From Tepidisphaeraceae bacterium (lineage in GTDB: Bacteria > Planctomycetota > Phycisphaerae > Tepidisphaerales > Tepidisphaeraceae), in the NCBI GenBank assembly GCA_035998445.1, contig DASYHQ010000051.1, positions 85,922-149,921 on the forward strand: 64,000 nt of DNA, read 5' to 3'. Made by a program: the position numbers and the translations under genes. Positions 26,979 to 35,267 of the stretch are shown here, in pieces. The first letter of the stretch is position 1. Every line of letters starts with the position of its first letter. The notes beneath the pieces were generated by a model. That model was not told where the DNA came from, did no database searches, and saw only the letters and a list, made by a program, of their open reading frames with translations.

Positions 26979-28046
26979 GTGCTGAGCAAAACGATCAAGC
27001 CTCGTAAAATCATCGCTGAGAATGGCAAATCGTTCGCGTTGCGTGACCTTGCGAAGCTGGCCTCGGTCGATGTCAGCACCGTTTCGCGCGCGTTGAACAA
27101 CGATCCGCGCGTTAAACCGACACGGGCAGCCATGATTCGCGAGTTGGCCGAGCAGATCGGCTACCGGCCGCGTCCGCTGCGCAGCAAACGTGCCCGGTCG
27201 GTCGGGTTGCTGGTTCCGCCCACGCCTGCGGGTGGGTACGACCAGTTTCTGGAGCGCATCGGTTGGGCCGCCCAGCGCGTGCTGGCCCAGCGGAAGATGC
27301 ACGTGAACCTCGAGGTGGTAGGCGAGAACGGCTCTCGCCAGCTGCCGGCCATCGTCGAGCAGAACCGCGTGGATGGCGTCCTGCTCGCCGGCGCGTCTTC
27401 ACCTGAACTCGCGCGGCAGATTCGCGAGCTGGGCATGCCGGCCGTCGGCATCAACGGCTCGATGGAACTGCTGGGGATCAGCTGTGTCCGCTCTGATCCG
27501 GCACCGGCCATCCACCAGGCCATCCTGAATCTGGCGGCCCGTGGACACGAGTCGTTCGCGCTGCTGATGAAAGCGATGAACTTCCCGACCGCCCACGCGC
27601 GCCACAGCGCTTACCTAGAGTCGTTAAAAGAGTTAGGGATCGACGCGAACCCCGAATGGATCGTCACCGACCTTCAGGAAGACCTCGCCGGCGGGCGCGA
27701 GGGCGTGCGCCAACTCCAAGAGCGGGGGGCGCTACCGACCGCCATCCTGTGCGAGAACGACTGGCTGGCCCTAGGGGCGATGCACGAGCTGCAGCGACAG
27801 CAGATCCGCGTGCCGCAGGACGTCAGCGTCGTCGGCCACGATGACCTGTGGGTCTGCGAACGCCTCGAGCCCACCCTGACCAGCATCCAGCGCGCCGAAG
27901 GCGAACTGGTGGAAAAGGCGGTCGACCTGCTGGTCGACCACATCGAGGACCGCCAAAAGGAACCGATCGAAATTCTTTTGCAAGGCAACATGGTCTGGCG
28001 CCAAAGCACCGGCCCGGCCCCCCAGCGCCTGCTCAATCGCAAATAA
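26979..28046 (+). CDS. LacI-family transcriptional regulator
   Basis: A 355-residue regulator. An N-terminal helix-turn-helix (residues about 19-41, ALRDLAKLASVDVSTVSRALNN) is followed by a hinge (YRPRPLRSKRARSVGLLVP) and a periplasmic-binding-protein-like effector domain; HDDLWVCERLEPTLTSI near residue 290 is the usual C-terminal LacI signature. The GTG start has AAAGGA upstream. It directly follows the glycan operon, after a 161-base gap with its own promoter-like sequence and a CAAC-N-GTTG-like palindrome, and precedes genes with similar palindromes. The effector is probably a sugar or oligosaccharide; this is inferred from family. Confidence 0.92.
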   Translation: MLSKTIKPRKIIAENGKSFALRDLAKLASVDVSTVSRALNNDPRVKPTRAAMIRELAEQIGYRPRPLRSKRARSVGLLVPPTPAGGYDQFLERIGWAAQRVLAQRKMHVNLEVVGENGSRQLPAIVEQNRVDGVLLAGASSPELARQIRELGMPAVGINGSMELLGISCVRSDPAPAIHQAILNLAARGHESFALLMKAMNFPTAHARHSAYLESLKELGIDANPEWIVTDLQEDLAGGREGVRQLQERGALPTAILCENDWLALGAMHELQRQQIRVPQDVSVVGHDDLWVCERLEPTLTSIQRAEGELVEKAVDLLVDHIEDRQKEPIEILLQGNMVWRQSTGPAPQRLLNRK

Positions 28047-28103
28047 ACCCGTCGACAAGGTGATTCGATGTTGAAACAGTTGACAAAGAAACCCGGAATA
28101 AAA

Positions 28104-28140
28104 ATCCAACAGTTGCATTTCCGCGTTTGTGTGGTAGGTT
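28104..28140 (+). promoter_or_regulatory. operator-like palindrome and possible promoter before the prepilin-like gene
   Basis: ATCCAAC-A-GTTGCAT (28104-28118) is a 15-bp palindrome with 6 of 7 arm pairs. Its right arm contains TTGCAT, which with TAGGTT (28135-28140, 16-bp spacer) could form a promoter. A weaker CAAC-like inverted pair (TTGAAACAGTTGACAA) lies about 40 bases upstream. Confidence 0.5.
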
Positions 28141-28203
28141 GAGGGGGTAGAGTAGTTATTTCATTTCCCTGTCCGCCCACATCCTTTTGTTCCGGAGGCC
28201 GCG

Positions 28204-29094
28204 GTGCCAAATAACCAACAGATGCGTCATCGGTCGAACCGCCCGATCACTGGTTTCACGCTGGTCGAGCTGCTTGTCGTTATCGGAATTATCGCGCTGC
28301 TCATCTCGATGCTGTTGCCCGCCTTGAACAAAGCCCGGGCGGCGGGTGCGAAGATCACCTGCGCCAGCAACCTGCGGCAGGTCATGATCGGCACGATCAT
28401 GTACTCCAATGACAATAGGGGTTCCTTCCCCTGTTTTTATTGGAATGCGACAAGAACGAACTACAATGCTTCCCGAGTTCGACCCGCAGCGCTGTTGAGC
28501 ACCGGCAATCGCGGTCCGGTCTATCTGTCTCCGAAGGTCTGGGACTGCCCATCCGATGACACCCGCGGCAGAGACTTCGTCTCAGATCAAAGCACAGGCG
28601 CCTTTTATCCCGCCGGGGGATACAAGGCGGGTGGCGGTGCTAATAGTTGGTTCGCTACCTCCGGTAGTTTGATGACCGATAAGACCGTCGAGATGAACAT
28701 CTCGTACGGCATCAACCGCACAGCGGGTTATGTTGACAACGAAAGCGGCTCGCCTGCGCTTTTCGCCATCTACAAACCCGCCAACCGTGGCGGGCGGTCG
28801 ATCACAGACCCGATCTACTTCGACATGGAAGCCGGCGTCGACGGCGCGCAGCATTCATTGGAATGGCAGCATACGTGGTTCAGTCGGCTGACGGGTGGCT
28901 ATGGAGATTCGCGGTACTCGGGCCGGCACAACGGGTACATCAACGTCGCCGCCGGAGATGGTCACGTCGAGTCGATTAAGATCCCACGTCGATTTAACAC
29001 AAATTCTGGTGGCGTCGGCATGACCGGTGCCGAAATGCGACCATTCGTCAATGACGTGTCGCGCAACAGGGCGAATCAGAAGCAGTATCAATAA
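28204..29094 (+). CDS. prepilin-type N-terminal domain protein with H-X9-DG signature
   Basis: A 296-residue protein that starts with a type IV prepilin-like leader: basic N-terminus, then [17 protein letters not shown] (cleavage after the G, E5 of the mature form) and a hydrophobic helix. Near the C-terminus it carries the H-x9-D-G signature ([17 protein letters not shown]) of the planctomycete prepilin-type processing-associated family. These pseudopilins are very numerous in planctomycetes and are thought to be surface or periplasmic; the specific role is unknown. The GTG start has GGAGG five bases upstream. A CAAC-N-GTTG palindrome lies in its promoter region and a strong terminator follows. 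Confidence 0.9.
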   Translation: MPNNQQMRHRSNRPITGFTLVELLVVIGIIALLISMLLPALNKARAAGAKITCASNLRQVMIGTIMYSNDNRGSFPCFYWNATRTNYNASRVRPAALLSTGNRGPVYLSPKVWDCPSDDTRGRDFVSDQSTGAFYPAGGYKAGGGANSWFATSGSLMTDKTVEMNISYGINRTAGYVDNESGSPALFAIYKPANRGGRSITDPIYFDMEAGVDGAQHSLEWQHTWFSRLTGGYGDSRYSGRHNGYINVAAGDGHVESIKIPRRFNTNSGGVGMTGAEMRPFVNDVSRNRANQKQYQ

Positions 29095-29143
29095 GTAAGC
29101 CGCCGAGCCCGGACCACGCGACGGCAGGCCGAGTGCATAGCAC

Positions 29144-29186
29144 GGTCCTTCCATTCATCATTTGATGGATGGAAGGATCTTTTTAT
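29144..29186 (+). terminator. Rho-independent terminator after the prepilin-like gene
   Basis: GGTCCTTCCATTCATCA pairs with TGATGGATGGAAGGATC (one or two wobbles) around a two-base loop and is followed by TTTTTA. It lies about 50 bases past the stop. Confidence 0.9.
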
Positions 29187-29285
29187 TCCGGAGTTCGTCT
29201 GGAAGGGTGGTGATTTGACGTTCTGGCTGGCAGCCCGAGCGTCTTCCGCGCTCAGGCCGATGGGTGGTCACGGAGCAGTGTCCTC

Positions 29286-30224
29286 ATGATTTTGACCCTA
29301 CAGTTGGGCGCGACCCTGTTTTTGGTCGCTCTTATGGCAACTACCGGCACGGCGCAGCAGGATGCTGCCGCAACGCGGGTTACGACAGCGTCGTCGGACG
29401 TCAATCGAGCAGTGGTGGAAGAAGCCGTACATCCCTTGCGAGACATCCCGTATCTCGGGCCTGACCGCAAGGAAAAGATGGACCTCTACCTACCCGCGGC
29501 GGCCGTAGAGGGGCAAAAGCGGCCGGCGATCGTGATCATTCACGGGGGTGGGTACACCGGTGGCAGCAAGTCGTCGAGGCGCGAGATCCAAATGGCGCAG
29601 ACGCTTAGCGCCGCGGGATATGTGTGCGCCAGTATCGACTACCGCCTGGCCAGCAAGGGAAATCCCTCATGGCCCGGCGTGTTGGAAGACTGCCGCGCTG
29701 CCGTGCGATTCTTGCGGGCGCATGCCGATGAATACGGGATTGATCCGGAGCGCATCGGTGCCATCGGTGGCTCGGCTGGCGGGCTGCTGTCGCTGTTGCT
29801 GGGCACGCGCGAGGAGGCGCCGGCCGCCGACGGTATCAGTGGTCGAGTGAGCGCGGTCGTCGCGCTGTATGCCCCGACCGACCTGACCGTGACCGAGCGA
29901 GAGCGCACGGTCCTGATCGGCCATTCCCGTGCTGAGCGCCCCGACCTTCACAAGGTGGCCTCGCCGCTACATCGGTTGACGCCCGATTATCCCCCAACGC
30001 TCCTCATTCATGGAACGGCCGACAAGACCGTCGAACTGGCGCAATCGGAACTGCTGAAGGCCGCCATGGAGAAGATGAACCTCCAGCATGAGCTGATCGT
30101 CGTGCCGGGCGGCGCGCACTCCTTTCCATTAAAGAACGACGCCGTCGACTTTCGAGCTAAGGTCGTGGAATTCTTGGATAGGTCGCTACGCGTTGCTCCG
30201 CTCCAGCTGAGCCCAGCGAGGTAG
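29286..30224 (+). CDS. exported alpha/beta hydrolase (BD-FAE-type esterase)
   Basis: A 312-residue esterase with a signal peptide (LGATLFLVALMATTGTAQ). The HSL/BD-FAE-like layout is complete: oxyanion H-G-G-G at IIHGGGYTGG, nucleophile block G-G-S-A-G-G with S163, acid in HGTADKTVE, and catalytic H in PGGAHSF. Such proteins often remove acetyl or feruloyl groups from polysaccharides. It stands between the prepilin-like and PEP-CTERM genes, so it may be transcribed alone; no clear promoter was found. Confidence 0.85.
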   Translation: MILTLQLGATLFLVALMATTGTAQQDAAATRVTTASSDVNRAVVEEAVHPLRDIPYLGPDRKEKMDLYLPAAAVEGQKRPAIVIIHGGGYTGGSKSSRREIQMAQTLSAAGYVCASIDYRLASKGNPSWPGVLEDCRAAVRFLRAHADEYGIDPERIGAIGGSAGGLLSLLLGTREEAPAADGISGRVSAVVALYAPTDLTVTERERTVLIGHSRAERPDLHKVASPLHRLTPDYPPTLLIHGTADKTVELAQSELLKAAMEKMNLQHELIVVPGGAHSFPLKNDAVDFRAKVVEFLDRSLRVAPLQLSPAR

Positions 30225-30462
30225 CAGCAGCCCGATCGTGCCTGTTGCGACAGCGACAACCCCACTTATTGTCTGGCGATCATCTCAAAAAGGGCGTGGT
30301 GAATCCGCAACGTTAAGCTGCGTTCACAACTGCCGCGGTGTTGCCCCAAGGTATAAGTGTAAGTTGCTGCGCGGCGGCAGCGGGGTCGTTCTTCCGCTTC
30401 AAAACAAACATTCAACCACATCGGCTGCTGGCGCATTTCTCATGTCCAAACGTAAGCCTAGG

Positions 30463-30510
30463 TTGCCAACTGTTGGCAAAATGCTCGCATTGTTTTTGCA
30501 ATTGTTGTAA
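30463..30510 (+). promoter_or_regulatory. two LacI-type operator-like palindromes before the PEP-CTERM gene
   Basis: TTGCCAAC-T-GTTGGCAA (30463-30479) is a perfect 17-bp palindrome. A second, weaker site TTGCAAT-T-GTTGTAA (30496-30510, 5 of 7 pairs) lies 32 bases away centre to centre, about three helical turns. Both lie in the 350-base gap 30225-30575, in which I see no other gene. The spacing is compatible with cooperative or looped repressor binding. Confidence 0.55.
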
Positions 30511-30575
30511 TCGGTGGTAAGTTTCACCGATCGCCCATGTCTTGGGTGTGACTGGAATTCATTTAGGAGGTGTTG

Positions 30576-31700
30576 ATGAACGCGGTTGGTAAATTGGCTT
30601 GTGCGTGCGCCGGTGTGGTGCTTCTCAGTTCTCTTGTTCCCGCTGTCCATGGCGAGGCGGTCGTCGAGTGGCAATTTAATGGTGACACGAACGTCGCCGC
30701 AAATGGTGACGTGGCCCTGACCACTCCCGTCGCAGGCACATCCGAGGTGTCACGCCTTGGCACCAACGTCGGCAACACGTACCAGGCGGGTTCCACCGGG
30801 ATCAACACGACCCAATTCCAGTCGTTCTTGGGCACAGGGTACTACGACGCGCCGAGCGGCGATTCGGGTGGCGGCGTTTACAACGAGTATGGGCTTCGCA
30901 CGCTTGGCGGAAATGGTGAGGTGCGCGACTACTTCGGATTCAGCGGTTTCGGATCCTCGGCCAATGCGCGAGGTGGCACCGCATACATGGTCATCCGACC
31001 GAAGGATGGCTTCACCTCGGGCACACGGGCGTTGATGGGCACCGGGTATAACTTCGGCGCGACCACGAGCACCGGCGCGCTTCGTCTCTATTCCTCGGGT
31101 GGCGCGGGCAACCCGCTGGTGTTCGAGGCAGGTATGGGTGAGCAACCGAACCGCAGCGGCCTTTACGGCGGTGCTGTGGACACGGACATCAACGGCGACG
31201 GTGATGTTGGCGATTGGGTTATCGCCTCGACGTCGGCCACGACGAGCTGGGACTCGGACAGCTGGTACTTCATCGGGGCCAGCTGGCAGGGCGGCCAGGC
31301 ACCGGTCCTGTATCTCCGCGAACTGAGCGAGGGCTCGGTCGCGGCGATCGGGCAGGCAGCGGCGGCGGGCGGCAACGTCGTCGCGGGGATTCCCAGCGTG
31401 ACCGGTAACGTGGACCCCGGCGCAGGCGCGTTTGTCCTGGGCGCCTATCCGGTCGATTCAGGTGGTGGTCCCCGCATGCGTAACGCCGCGCTGGCCCAGT
31501 TCGCCTACGCCCGCCTCGACAACACGTTCAGCAGCACGGCGGACATGGCGGCGGTTTACGAGAGCCTCGTCGTGGCCGTGCCCGAACCGTCATCGCTGGC
31601 GATCGGCGCGGTGGCGGCGGGCCTGCTCCTTCGTCGACGCCGAGATGCGGTCGCTTCGTTCGACTGCCCGCATGTAACTTCGCCGGCTCGATCAGCATGA
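30576..31700 (+). CDS. PEP-CTERM sorting-domain surface protein
   Basis: A 374-residue exported protein. ATG 30576 is chosen because AGGAGG lies five bases upstream. The signal peptide ends near VPAVHG-E. The middle part, with LYSSGGAGNPLVFEAGMGE and WDSDSWYFIGASWQGGQAPVLYLREL, looks like a LamG/concanavalin-like beta-sandwich. The C-terminus has V-P-E-P-S-S-L-A, a hydrophobic helix and R-R-R-R, the PEP-CTERM sorting signal recognised by exosortase. Unusually, about 18 residues (DAVASFDCPHVTSPARSA) follow the arginine cluster. No exosortase gene is in the window. The promoter region holds two CAAC-N-GTTG palindromes. Confidence 0.88.
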   Translation: MNAVGKLACACAGVVLLSSLVPAVHGEAVVEWQFNGDTNVAANGDVALTTPVAGTSEVSRLGTNVGNTYQAGSTGINTTQFQSFLGTGYYDAPSGDSGGGVYNEYGLRTLGGNGEVRDYFGFSGFGSSANARGGTAYMVIRPKDGFTSGTRALMGTGYNFGATTSTGALRLYSSGGAGNPLVFEAGMGEQPNRSGLYGGAVDTDINGDGDVGDWVIASTSATTSWDSDSWYFIGASWQGGQAPVLYLRELSEGSVAAIGQAAAAGGNVVAGIPSVTGNVDPGAGAFVLGAYPVDSGGGPRMRNAALAQFAYARLDNTFSSTADMAAVYESLVVAVPEPSSLAIGAVAAGLLLRRRRDAVASFDCPHVTSPARSA

Positions 31701-31730
31701 ATGAGGGGGTAAATCGGGCTGGCACTGCAA

Positions 31731-31765
31731 AACCGCAAGCGATCCTCAACGGGTCGCTTGCGGTT
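31731..31765 (+). terminator. hairpin after the PEP-CTERM gene
   Basis: AACCGCAAGCGATCC and GGGTCGCTTGCGGTT form a near-perfect stem 30 bases past the stop. There is almost no T tract, so termination efficiency is uncertain. Confidence 0.6.
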
Positions 31766-31844
31766 TCACCGCCATGCGAACGGGCGATGGATTGGCCGCT
31801 ACGCCCGATACTGCGACCCGGTCTGACGCTGTTCTCCATTTAGC

Positions 31845-32729
31845 ATGACGCGCAACGCCGACCTCACCATCGATCTGTGGACAAACGCTGTGCCTGGCGA
31901 GGTGGCCGGTCATACGGTGACTGAGCGGCTGCTCGATGACGATGGCGTGCAGCGCGTCTCGCACGTCGTGCGGCCGCAACTCTTTGTGTTCAATGCCGAT
32001 CCACACGCGAAGGCGGGCGGGCGAACGACCGTGCTGATCCTGCCGGGTGGGGGGTACAGCCGGCTGGCGATGCAACACAATGGGGAGCATCCCGTGCAAG
32101 GATGGCTGAACAGCATCGGCGTGCACGTGGCGGTGCTGAAGTACCGATTGCCCAGCGACGAGATCATGCAGGACAAGTCCGTCGGCCCGCTGCAGGACGC
32201 GCAGCGGGCGGTCCGCCTTGTTCGACAGCGCGCCCACGAGTGGAGCGGCCAAGAGGCGATCGTCGGCATCTACGGCGGGTCGGCCGGTGGGCACCTCGCC
32301 GCCTCCGTTTGCACCTGGTTCGATGAGCGCATCTACCCGCTGGAAGCCAACGTCCCGACCGCTCGACCGGACTTTGCGATGCTGATGTGCCCGGTCATCA
32401 CGATGGTCGATCCACTGGTTCACGCCGGCTCGCGACGCGCGTTGCTCGGCGAGTCGCCCAGCAGCAAGCAACTGGATCGTTTCTCGGTCGAGAAACAGGT
32501 CGGGCCGCAGACGCCGCCGACGATCCTATTTCACGCGATCGATGACGGGTCGGTGTCGTACCAGAACAGCGTCCTGTACCTGGAAGCGTTGCGACGCGCC
32601 GGCGTGCCGGCCGAATCGCATTTTTACGAGCGCGGCGGGCACGGTTTCAAACTTGGCAAAGCCGGTGAGAGCACCCTCGCCTGGCCCACCAACGCCGAGG
32701 CTTGGATGCGGATGCACGATTGGGTGTAA
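31845..32729 (+). CDS. alpha/beta hydrolase (BD-FAE-type carbohydrate esterase)
   Basis: A 294-residue esterase without signal peptide, so probably cytoplasmic. The oxyanion block is LILPGGGYS, the nucleophile block IYGGSAGGH with S146, the acid is D in HAIDDGSV and the histidine is in RGGHGFKLG. It resembles the acetylxylan-esterase/endo-xylanase-associated hydrolases common in Bacteroidetes and planctomycetes. It lies 112 bases before the first GH16-like gene on the same strand, which suggests it deacetylates oligosaccharides released by those enzymes (inference). Confidence 0.85.
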   Translation: MTRNADLTIDLWTNAVPGEVAGHTVTERLLDDDGVQRVSHVVRPQLFVFNADPHAKAGGRTTVLILPGGGYSRLAMQHNGEHPVQGWLNSIGVHVAVLKYRLPSDEIMQDKSVGPLQDAQRAVRLVRQRAHEWSGQEAIVGIYGGSAGGHLAASVCTWFDERIYPLEANVPTARPDFAMLMCPVITMVDPLVHAGSRRALLGESPSSKQLDRFSVEKQVGPQTPPTILFHAIDDGSVSYQNSVLYLEALRRAGVPAESHFYERGGHGFKLGKAGESTLAWPTNAEAWMRMHDWV

Positions 32730-32841
32730 CGCCCTCACGGCGCCGGAAAGCGCACGAAATTCTTCGTTCACGTACGCCGGCGGGTGAATCAGCCCCCGGC
32801 GCGTTTTGTTTAGCCGTTGGCAGTCACCAAAGGACAGCATC

Positions 32842-35139
32842 ATGAAACATCTCAGCAGACTGATCGCCGCAGCGTTCGTAACGACCGGGGCGATGGCGTG
32901 GGCCCAGCAGGGCGGTGACACGGGGACGCAGGACGCGCTCGCGAAGCTCGATGCCGACGGGAATGGCCTGTACGACGACGCGGAGCGCAAGGCGCTGCTG
33001 GACGTGCTTCAGAAGCAGTACCCGACCGAACTGGCCGGCACCTTCGACCACGACGGCGACGGCAAGGTGACGATTCCCGAACAGACGCAGGGCCGGCATC
33101 CGCTGTCGACCGTTATCCCCAAGACCTTCCCGCAGAGCGACGTGAAGATTCCGTGGGGCATCGACATGTTCCCCGAGTGGATCTCGACGGCCTACCTGCA
33201 GGAGGACCTTGAGCCGGGCGAAGTGAAGGAACACGCCCCCCGCGGCCTGTTTACCAAGCACAACGCCACCCCGGTGAACGACAGCAAGCTGCCCAAGCGT
33301 GCCGCCGACCGCGGCGGCATCGAGTTCGCGGCCAACTCGGGTCAGCAGCTGACGATGCCGGGCGCGCGCGATGCCCGTTGGAACTACCGCTGGTGCGTGC
33401 TGACGTTCAAGGTCGATTCCGGCACCGGCACCGATGCCGAGACGCTCCTGCTCGACCTGAACACGGGCAACGGCCCGGCGCGGTCGTCGCCGAAGGTTTG
33501 GTTCCACATGGACACCGGCCTGCACGTGCAGTTCGTCGGTTCGAACAAGAGCGGCCTCGACAAGCGCGTGATGGTCGCCGAGAACGTGCTGGCCGACGGA
33601 AAGACGTGGAACGTGCTCGTGTGCGGCATGCGTTACGGGCAGATGTTCGCGTCGGTGAACGGCGTGGAGCTGAAGACCCAGTCTCCCCAGCCACCGCGAT
33701 TCTCAACCGCCCGGCCGGATGTTCCTGCGGAAGAGCTGAATTCGTATCTCGGCGATCCGGGGCAAGGCGCCATGGCGTGGGCGTACGACTCGCTGATCTT
33801 CGGCCTCACGGAACCGTCGGAGGCGATGGTCCGCAAGATGACCGGCTGGGCGGCGCACCGGCTGGGGTTCCAGGAAAGTTTGCCGGCCGACCATCCGTAC
33901 CGGAGCGCCCGCCCGGTGATGGACGCCGAGGACCTGCCGGACCGCTATGTGCATGATGAGGCGAAATGGCTCGTGCTGGGTGAGAAGGTGAAGGACAAGT
34001 CCGTCACCCGCGTGAACGCTGGCGGACCGCGCGTTGATCCCAAGGGGTTCGAGCGCGTCTTCCACGACGATTTCCGCGCCAACCGCCTCGGGGACAGCCG
34101 CAACGGCGACGGCGACCTCTGGGTGGGTCCTGGCTTCAACACCGCCGTCGGTGTCGATTCACCACTGATCCCACCGGGGCAGGAGCCCAACGCGTATCCG
34201 TACGACGAGAAGAACCAGAAGCAGACCGTCGCGCTGGTCGACGAGGGGAACGGCCGCTGGCGTGCTGGGGCGCTCTACACCGTAAACGACATGGGGTACG
34301 GCTACACGTGGAAGGGCCCCAAGGTCTTCCGCATCCGCTGCATGTTCCCCAAGAGCACGCAGGCGGATCTGACCGGCGGGCTGTTCCCGGCGTTCTGGTC
34401 GTACGACCCCGACTTCCTCTTCTGGCGCACCGCCAACCGCACGGAAGTCGATTACTTCGAGTTCGACGGGCAGAACGGCAACTGGCTGAACGGGCTGTCG
34501 ACCCATCACCATTACTCGCACCTGCGCGAGAACATCTTCGCCAAGAACCCCGGCACGTATAAGCGGTTCAAGGTATACGGCGGTGAGCTGACCGAGGAGA
34601 AGAGCAACATCCCCGGCGGCATCTTCCTCTGGGACGGCCAGTACCACACGTGGGAGTTCGTCTTCGACCGCGACATGACGTACATCAACGTCACCATTCC
34701 CGGCCCCGATGGGAAGGACCGCTGGGTCGAGATCTGCCGCGCCCCGACCGCGCCGACGTACCTGAACAACCTGGACCTGCAGTTCAACATGGCGCTGAAG
34801 GCCCGCTACGGCAAGCCGACGAGCCGCGAGGACTACACGGTCGACTTCATCGAAGTGCTGCAGAAGTCCGAGGACCTGCAGACCGTTCCGGCGCCTTTCA
34901 CCGCCAAGCCCACGCTTAGCGGCTCGAGCGCCGCCGGCAGCACGATCACGTGCGAGCCGAACCTGAAGGGCGTCACCGACGTTCGCTACTACTGGTTCGC
35001 CGATGGCTACCCGCTGACCTACAGCCCCAGCAACACCTACAAGATCACCGCGGCCGAAGCCGGCAAGGAGATCCGTTGCATGGTGAGGGCCGTCGGGGCG
35101 CTGGACAAGCCCGAAGCGTGGAGCGAACCACTCAAGTAA
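32842..35139 (+). CDS. exported GH16-like enzyme with EF-hands, LamG-like and Ig-like domains (tandem copy 1)
   Basis: A 765-residue exported protein. ATG 32842 has AAAGGA upstream and begins a clear signal peptide ending AMAWA-Q. Two canonical EF-hand loops follow (D37-D39-N41-L43-D45-E48 and D69-D71-D73-K75-T77-E80), then a concanavalin-like domain (about 160-340), a second beta-jelly-roll catalytic-like domain with the GH16 signature E535-V-D537-Y-F-E540, and a C-terminal Ig-like module (from about 690, TITCEPNLKGVTDVRYYWFADG). E535 and E540 would be the nucleophile and acid/base. GH16 enzymes cut beta-glucans, agars, carrageenans or porphyrans; the substrate is not predictable here. The next gene encodes a full-length paralogue. 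Confidence 0.75.
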   Translation: MKHLSRLIAAAFVTTGAMAWAQQGGDTGTQDALAKLDADGNGLYDDAERKALLDVLQKQYPTELAGTFDHDGDGKVTIPEQTQGRHPLSTVIPKTFPQSDVKIPWGIDMFPEWISTAYLQEDLEPGEVKEHAPRGLFTKHNATPVNDSKLPKRAADRGGIEFAANSGQQLTMPGARDARWNYRWCVLTFKVDSGTGTDAETLLLDLNTGNGPARSSPKVWFHMDTGLHVQFVGSNKSGLDKRVMVAENVLADGKTWNVLVCGMRYGQMFASVNGVELKTQSPQPPRFSTARPDVPAEELNSYLGDPGQGAMAWAYDSLIFGLTEPSEAMVRKMTGWAAHRLGFQESLPADHPYRSARPVMDAEDLPDRYVHDEAKWLVLGEKVKDKSVTRVNAGGPRVDPKGFERVFHDDFRANRLGDSRNGDGDLWVGPGFNTAVGVDSPLIPPGQEPNAYPYDEKNQKQTVALVDEGNGRWRAGALYTVNDMGYGYTWKGPKVFRIRCMFPKSTQADLTGGLFPAFWSYDPDFLFWRTANRTEVDYFEFDGQNGNWLNGLSTHHHYSHLRENIFAKNPGTYKRFKVYGGELTEEKSNIPGGIFLWDGQYHTWEFVFDRDMTYINVTIPGPDGKDRWVEICRAPTAPTYLNNLDLQFNMALKARYGKPTSREDYTVDFIEVLQKSEDLQTVPAPFTAKPTLSGSSAAGSTITCEPNLKGVTDVRYYWFADGYPLTYSPSNTYKITAAEAGKEIRCMVRAVGALDKPEAWSEPLK

Positions 35140-35267
35140 TCCGTCCGGTTTCATGGCGACCGCGGTTCCAGCACGCTTCGACGGCTGGCGCTGCGGTCGC
35201 CCTGTTTTGTATCGTGTTCAACTTGTCGGCACAGGCTGGTTCATCTGAACCGCACCTCAGGAGACCT

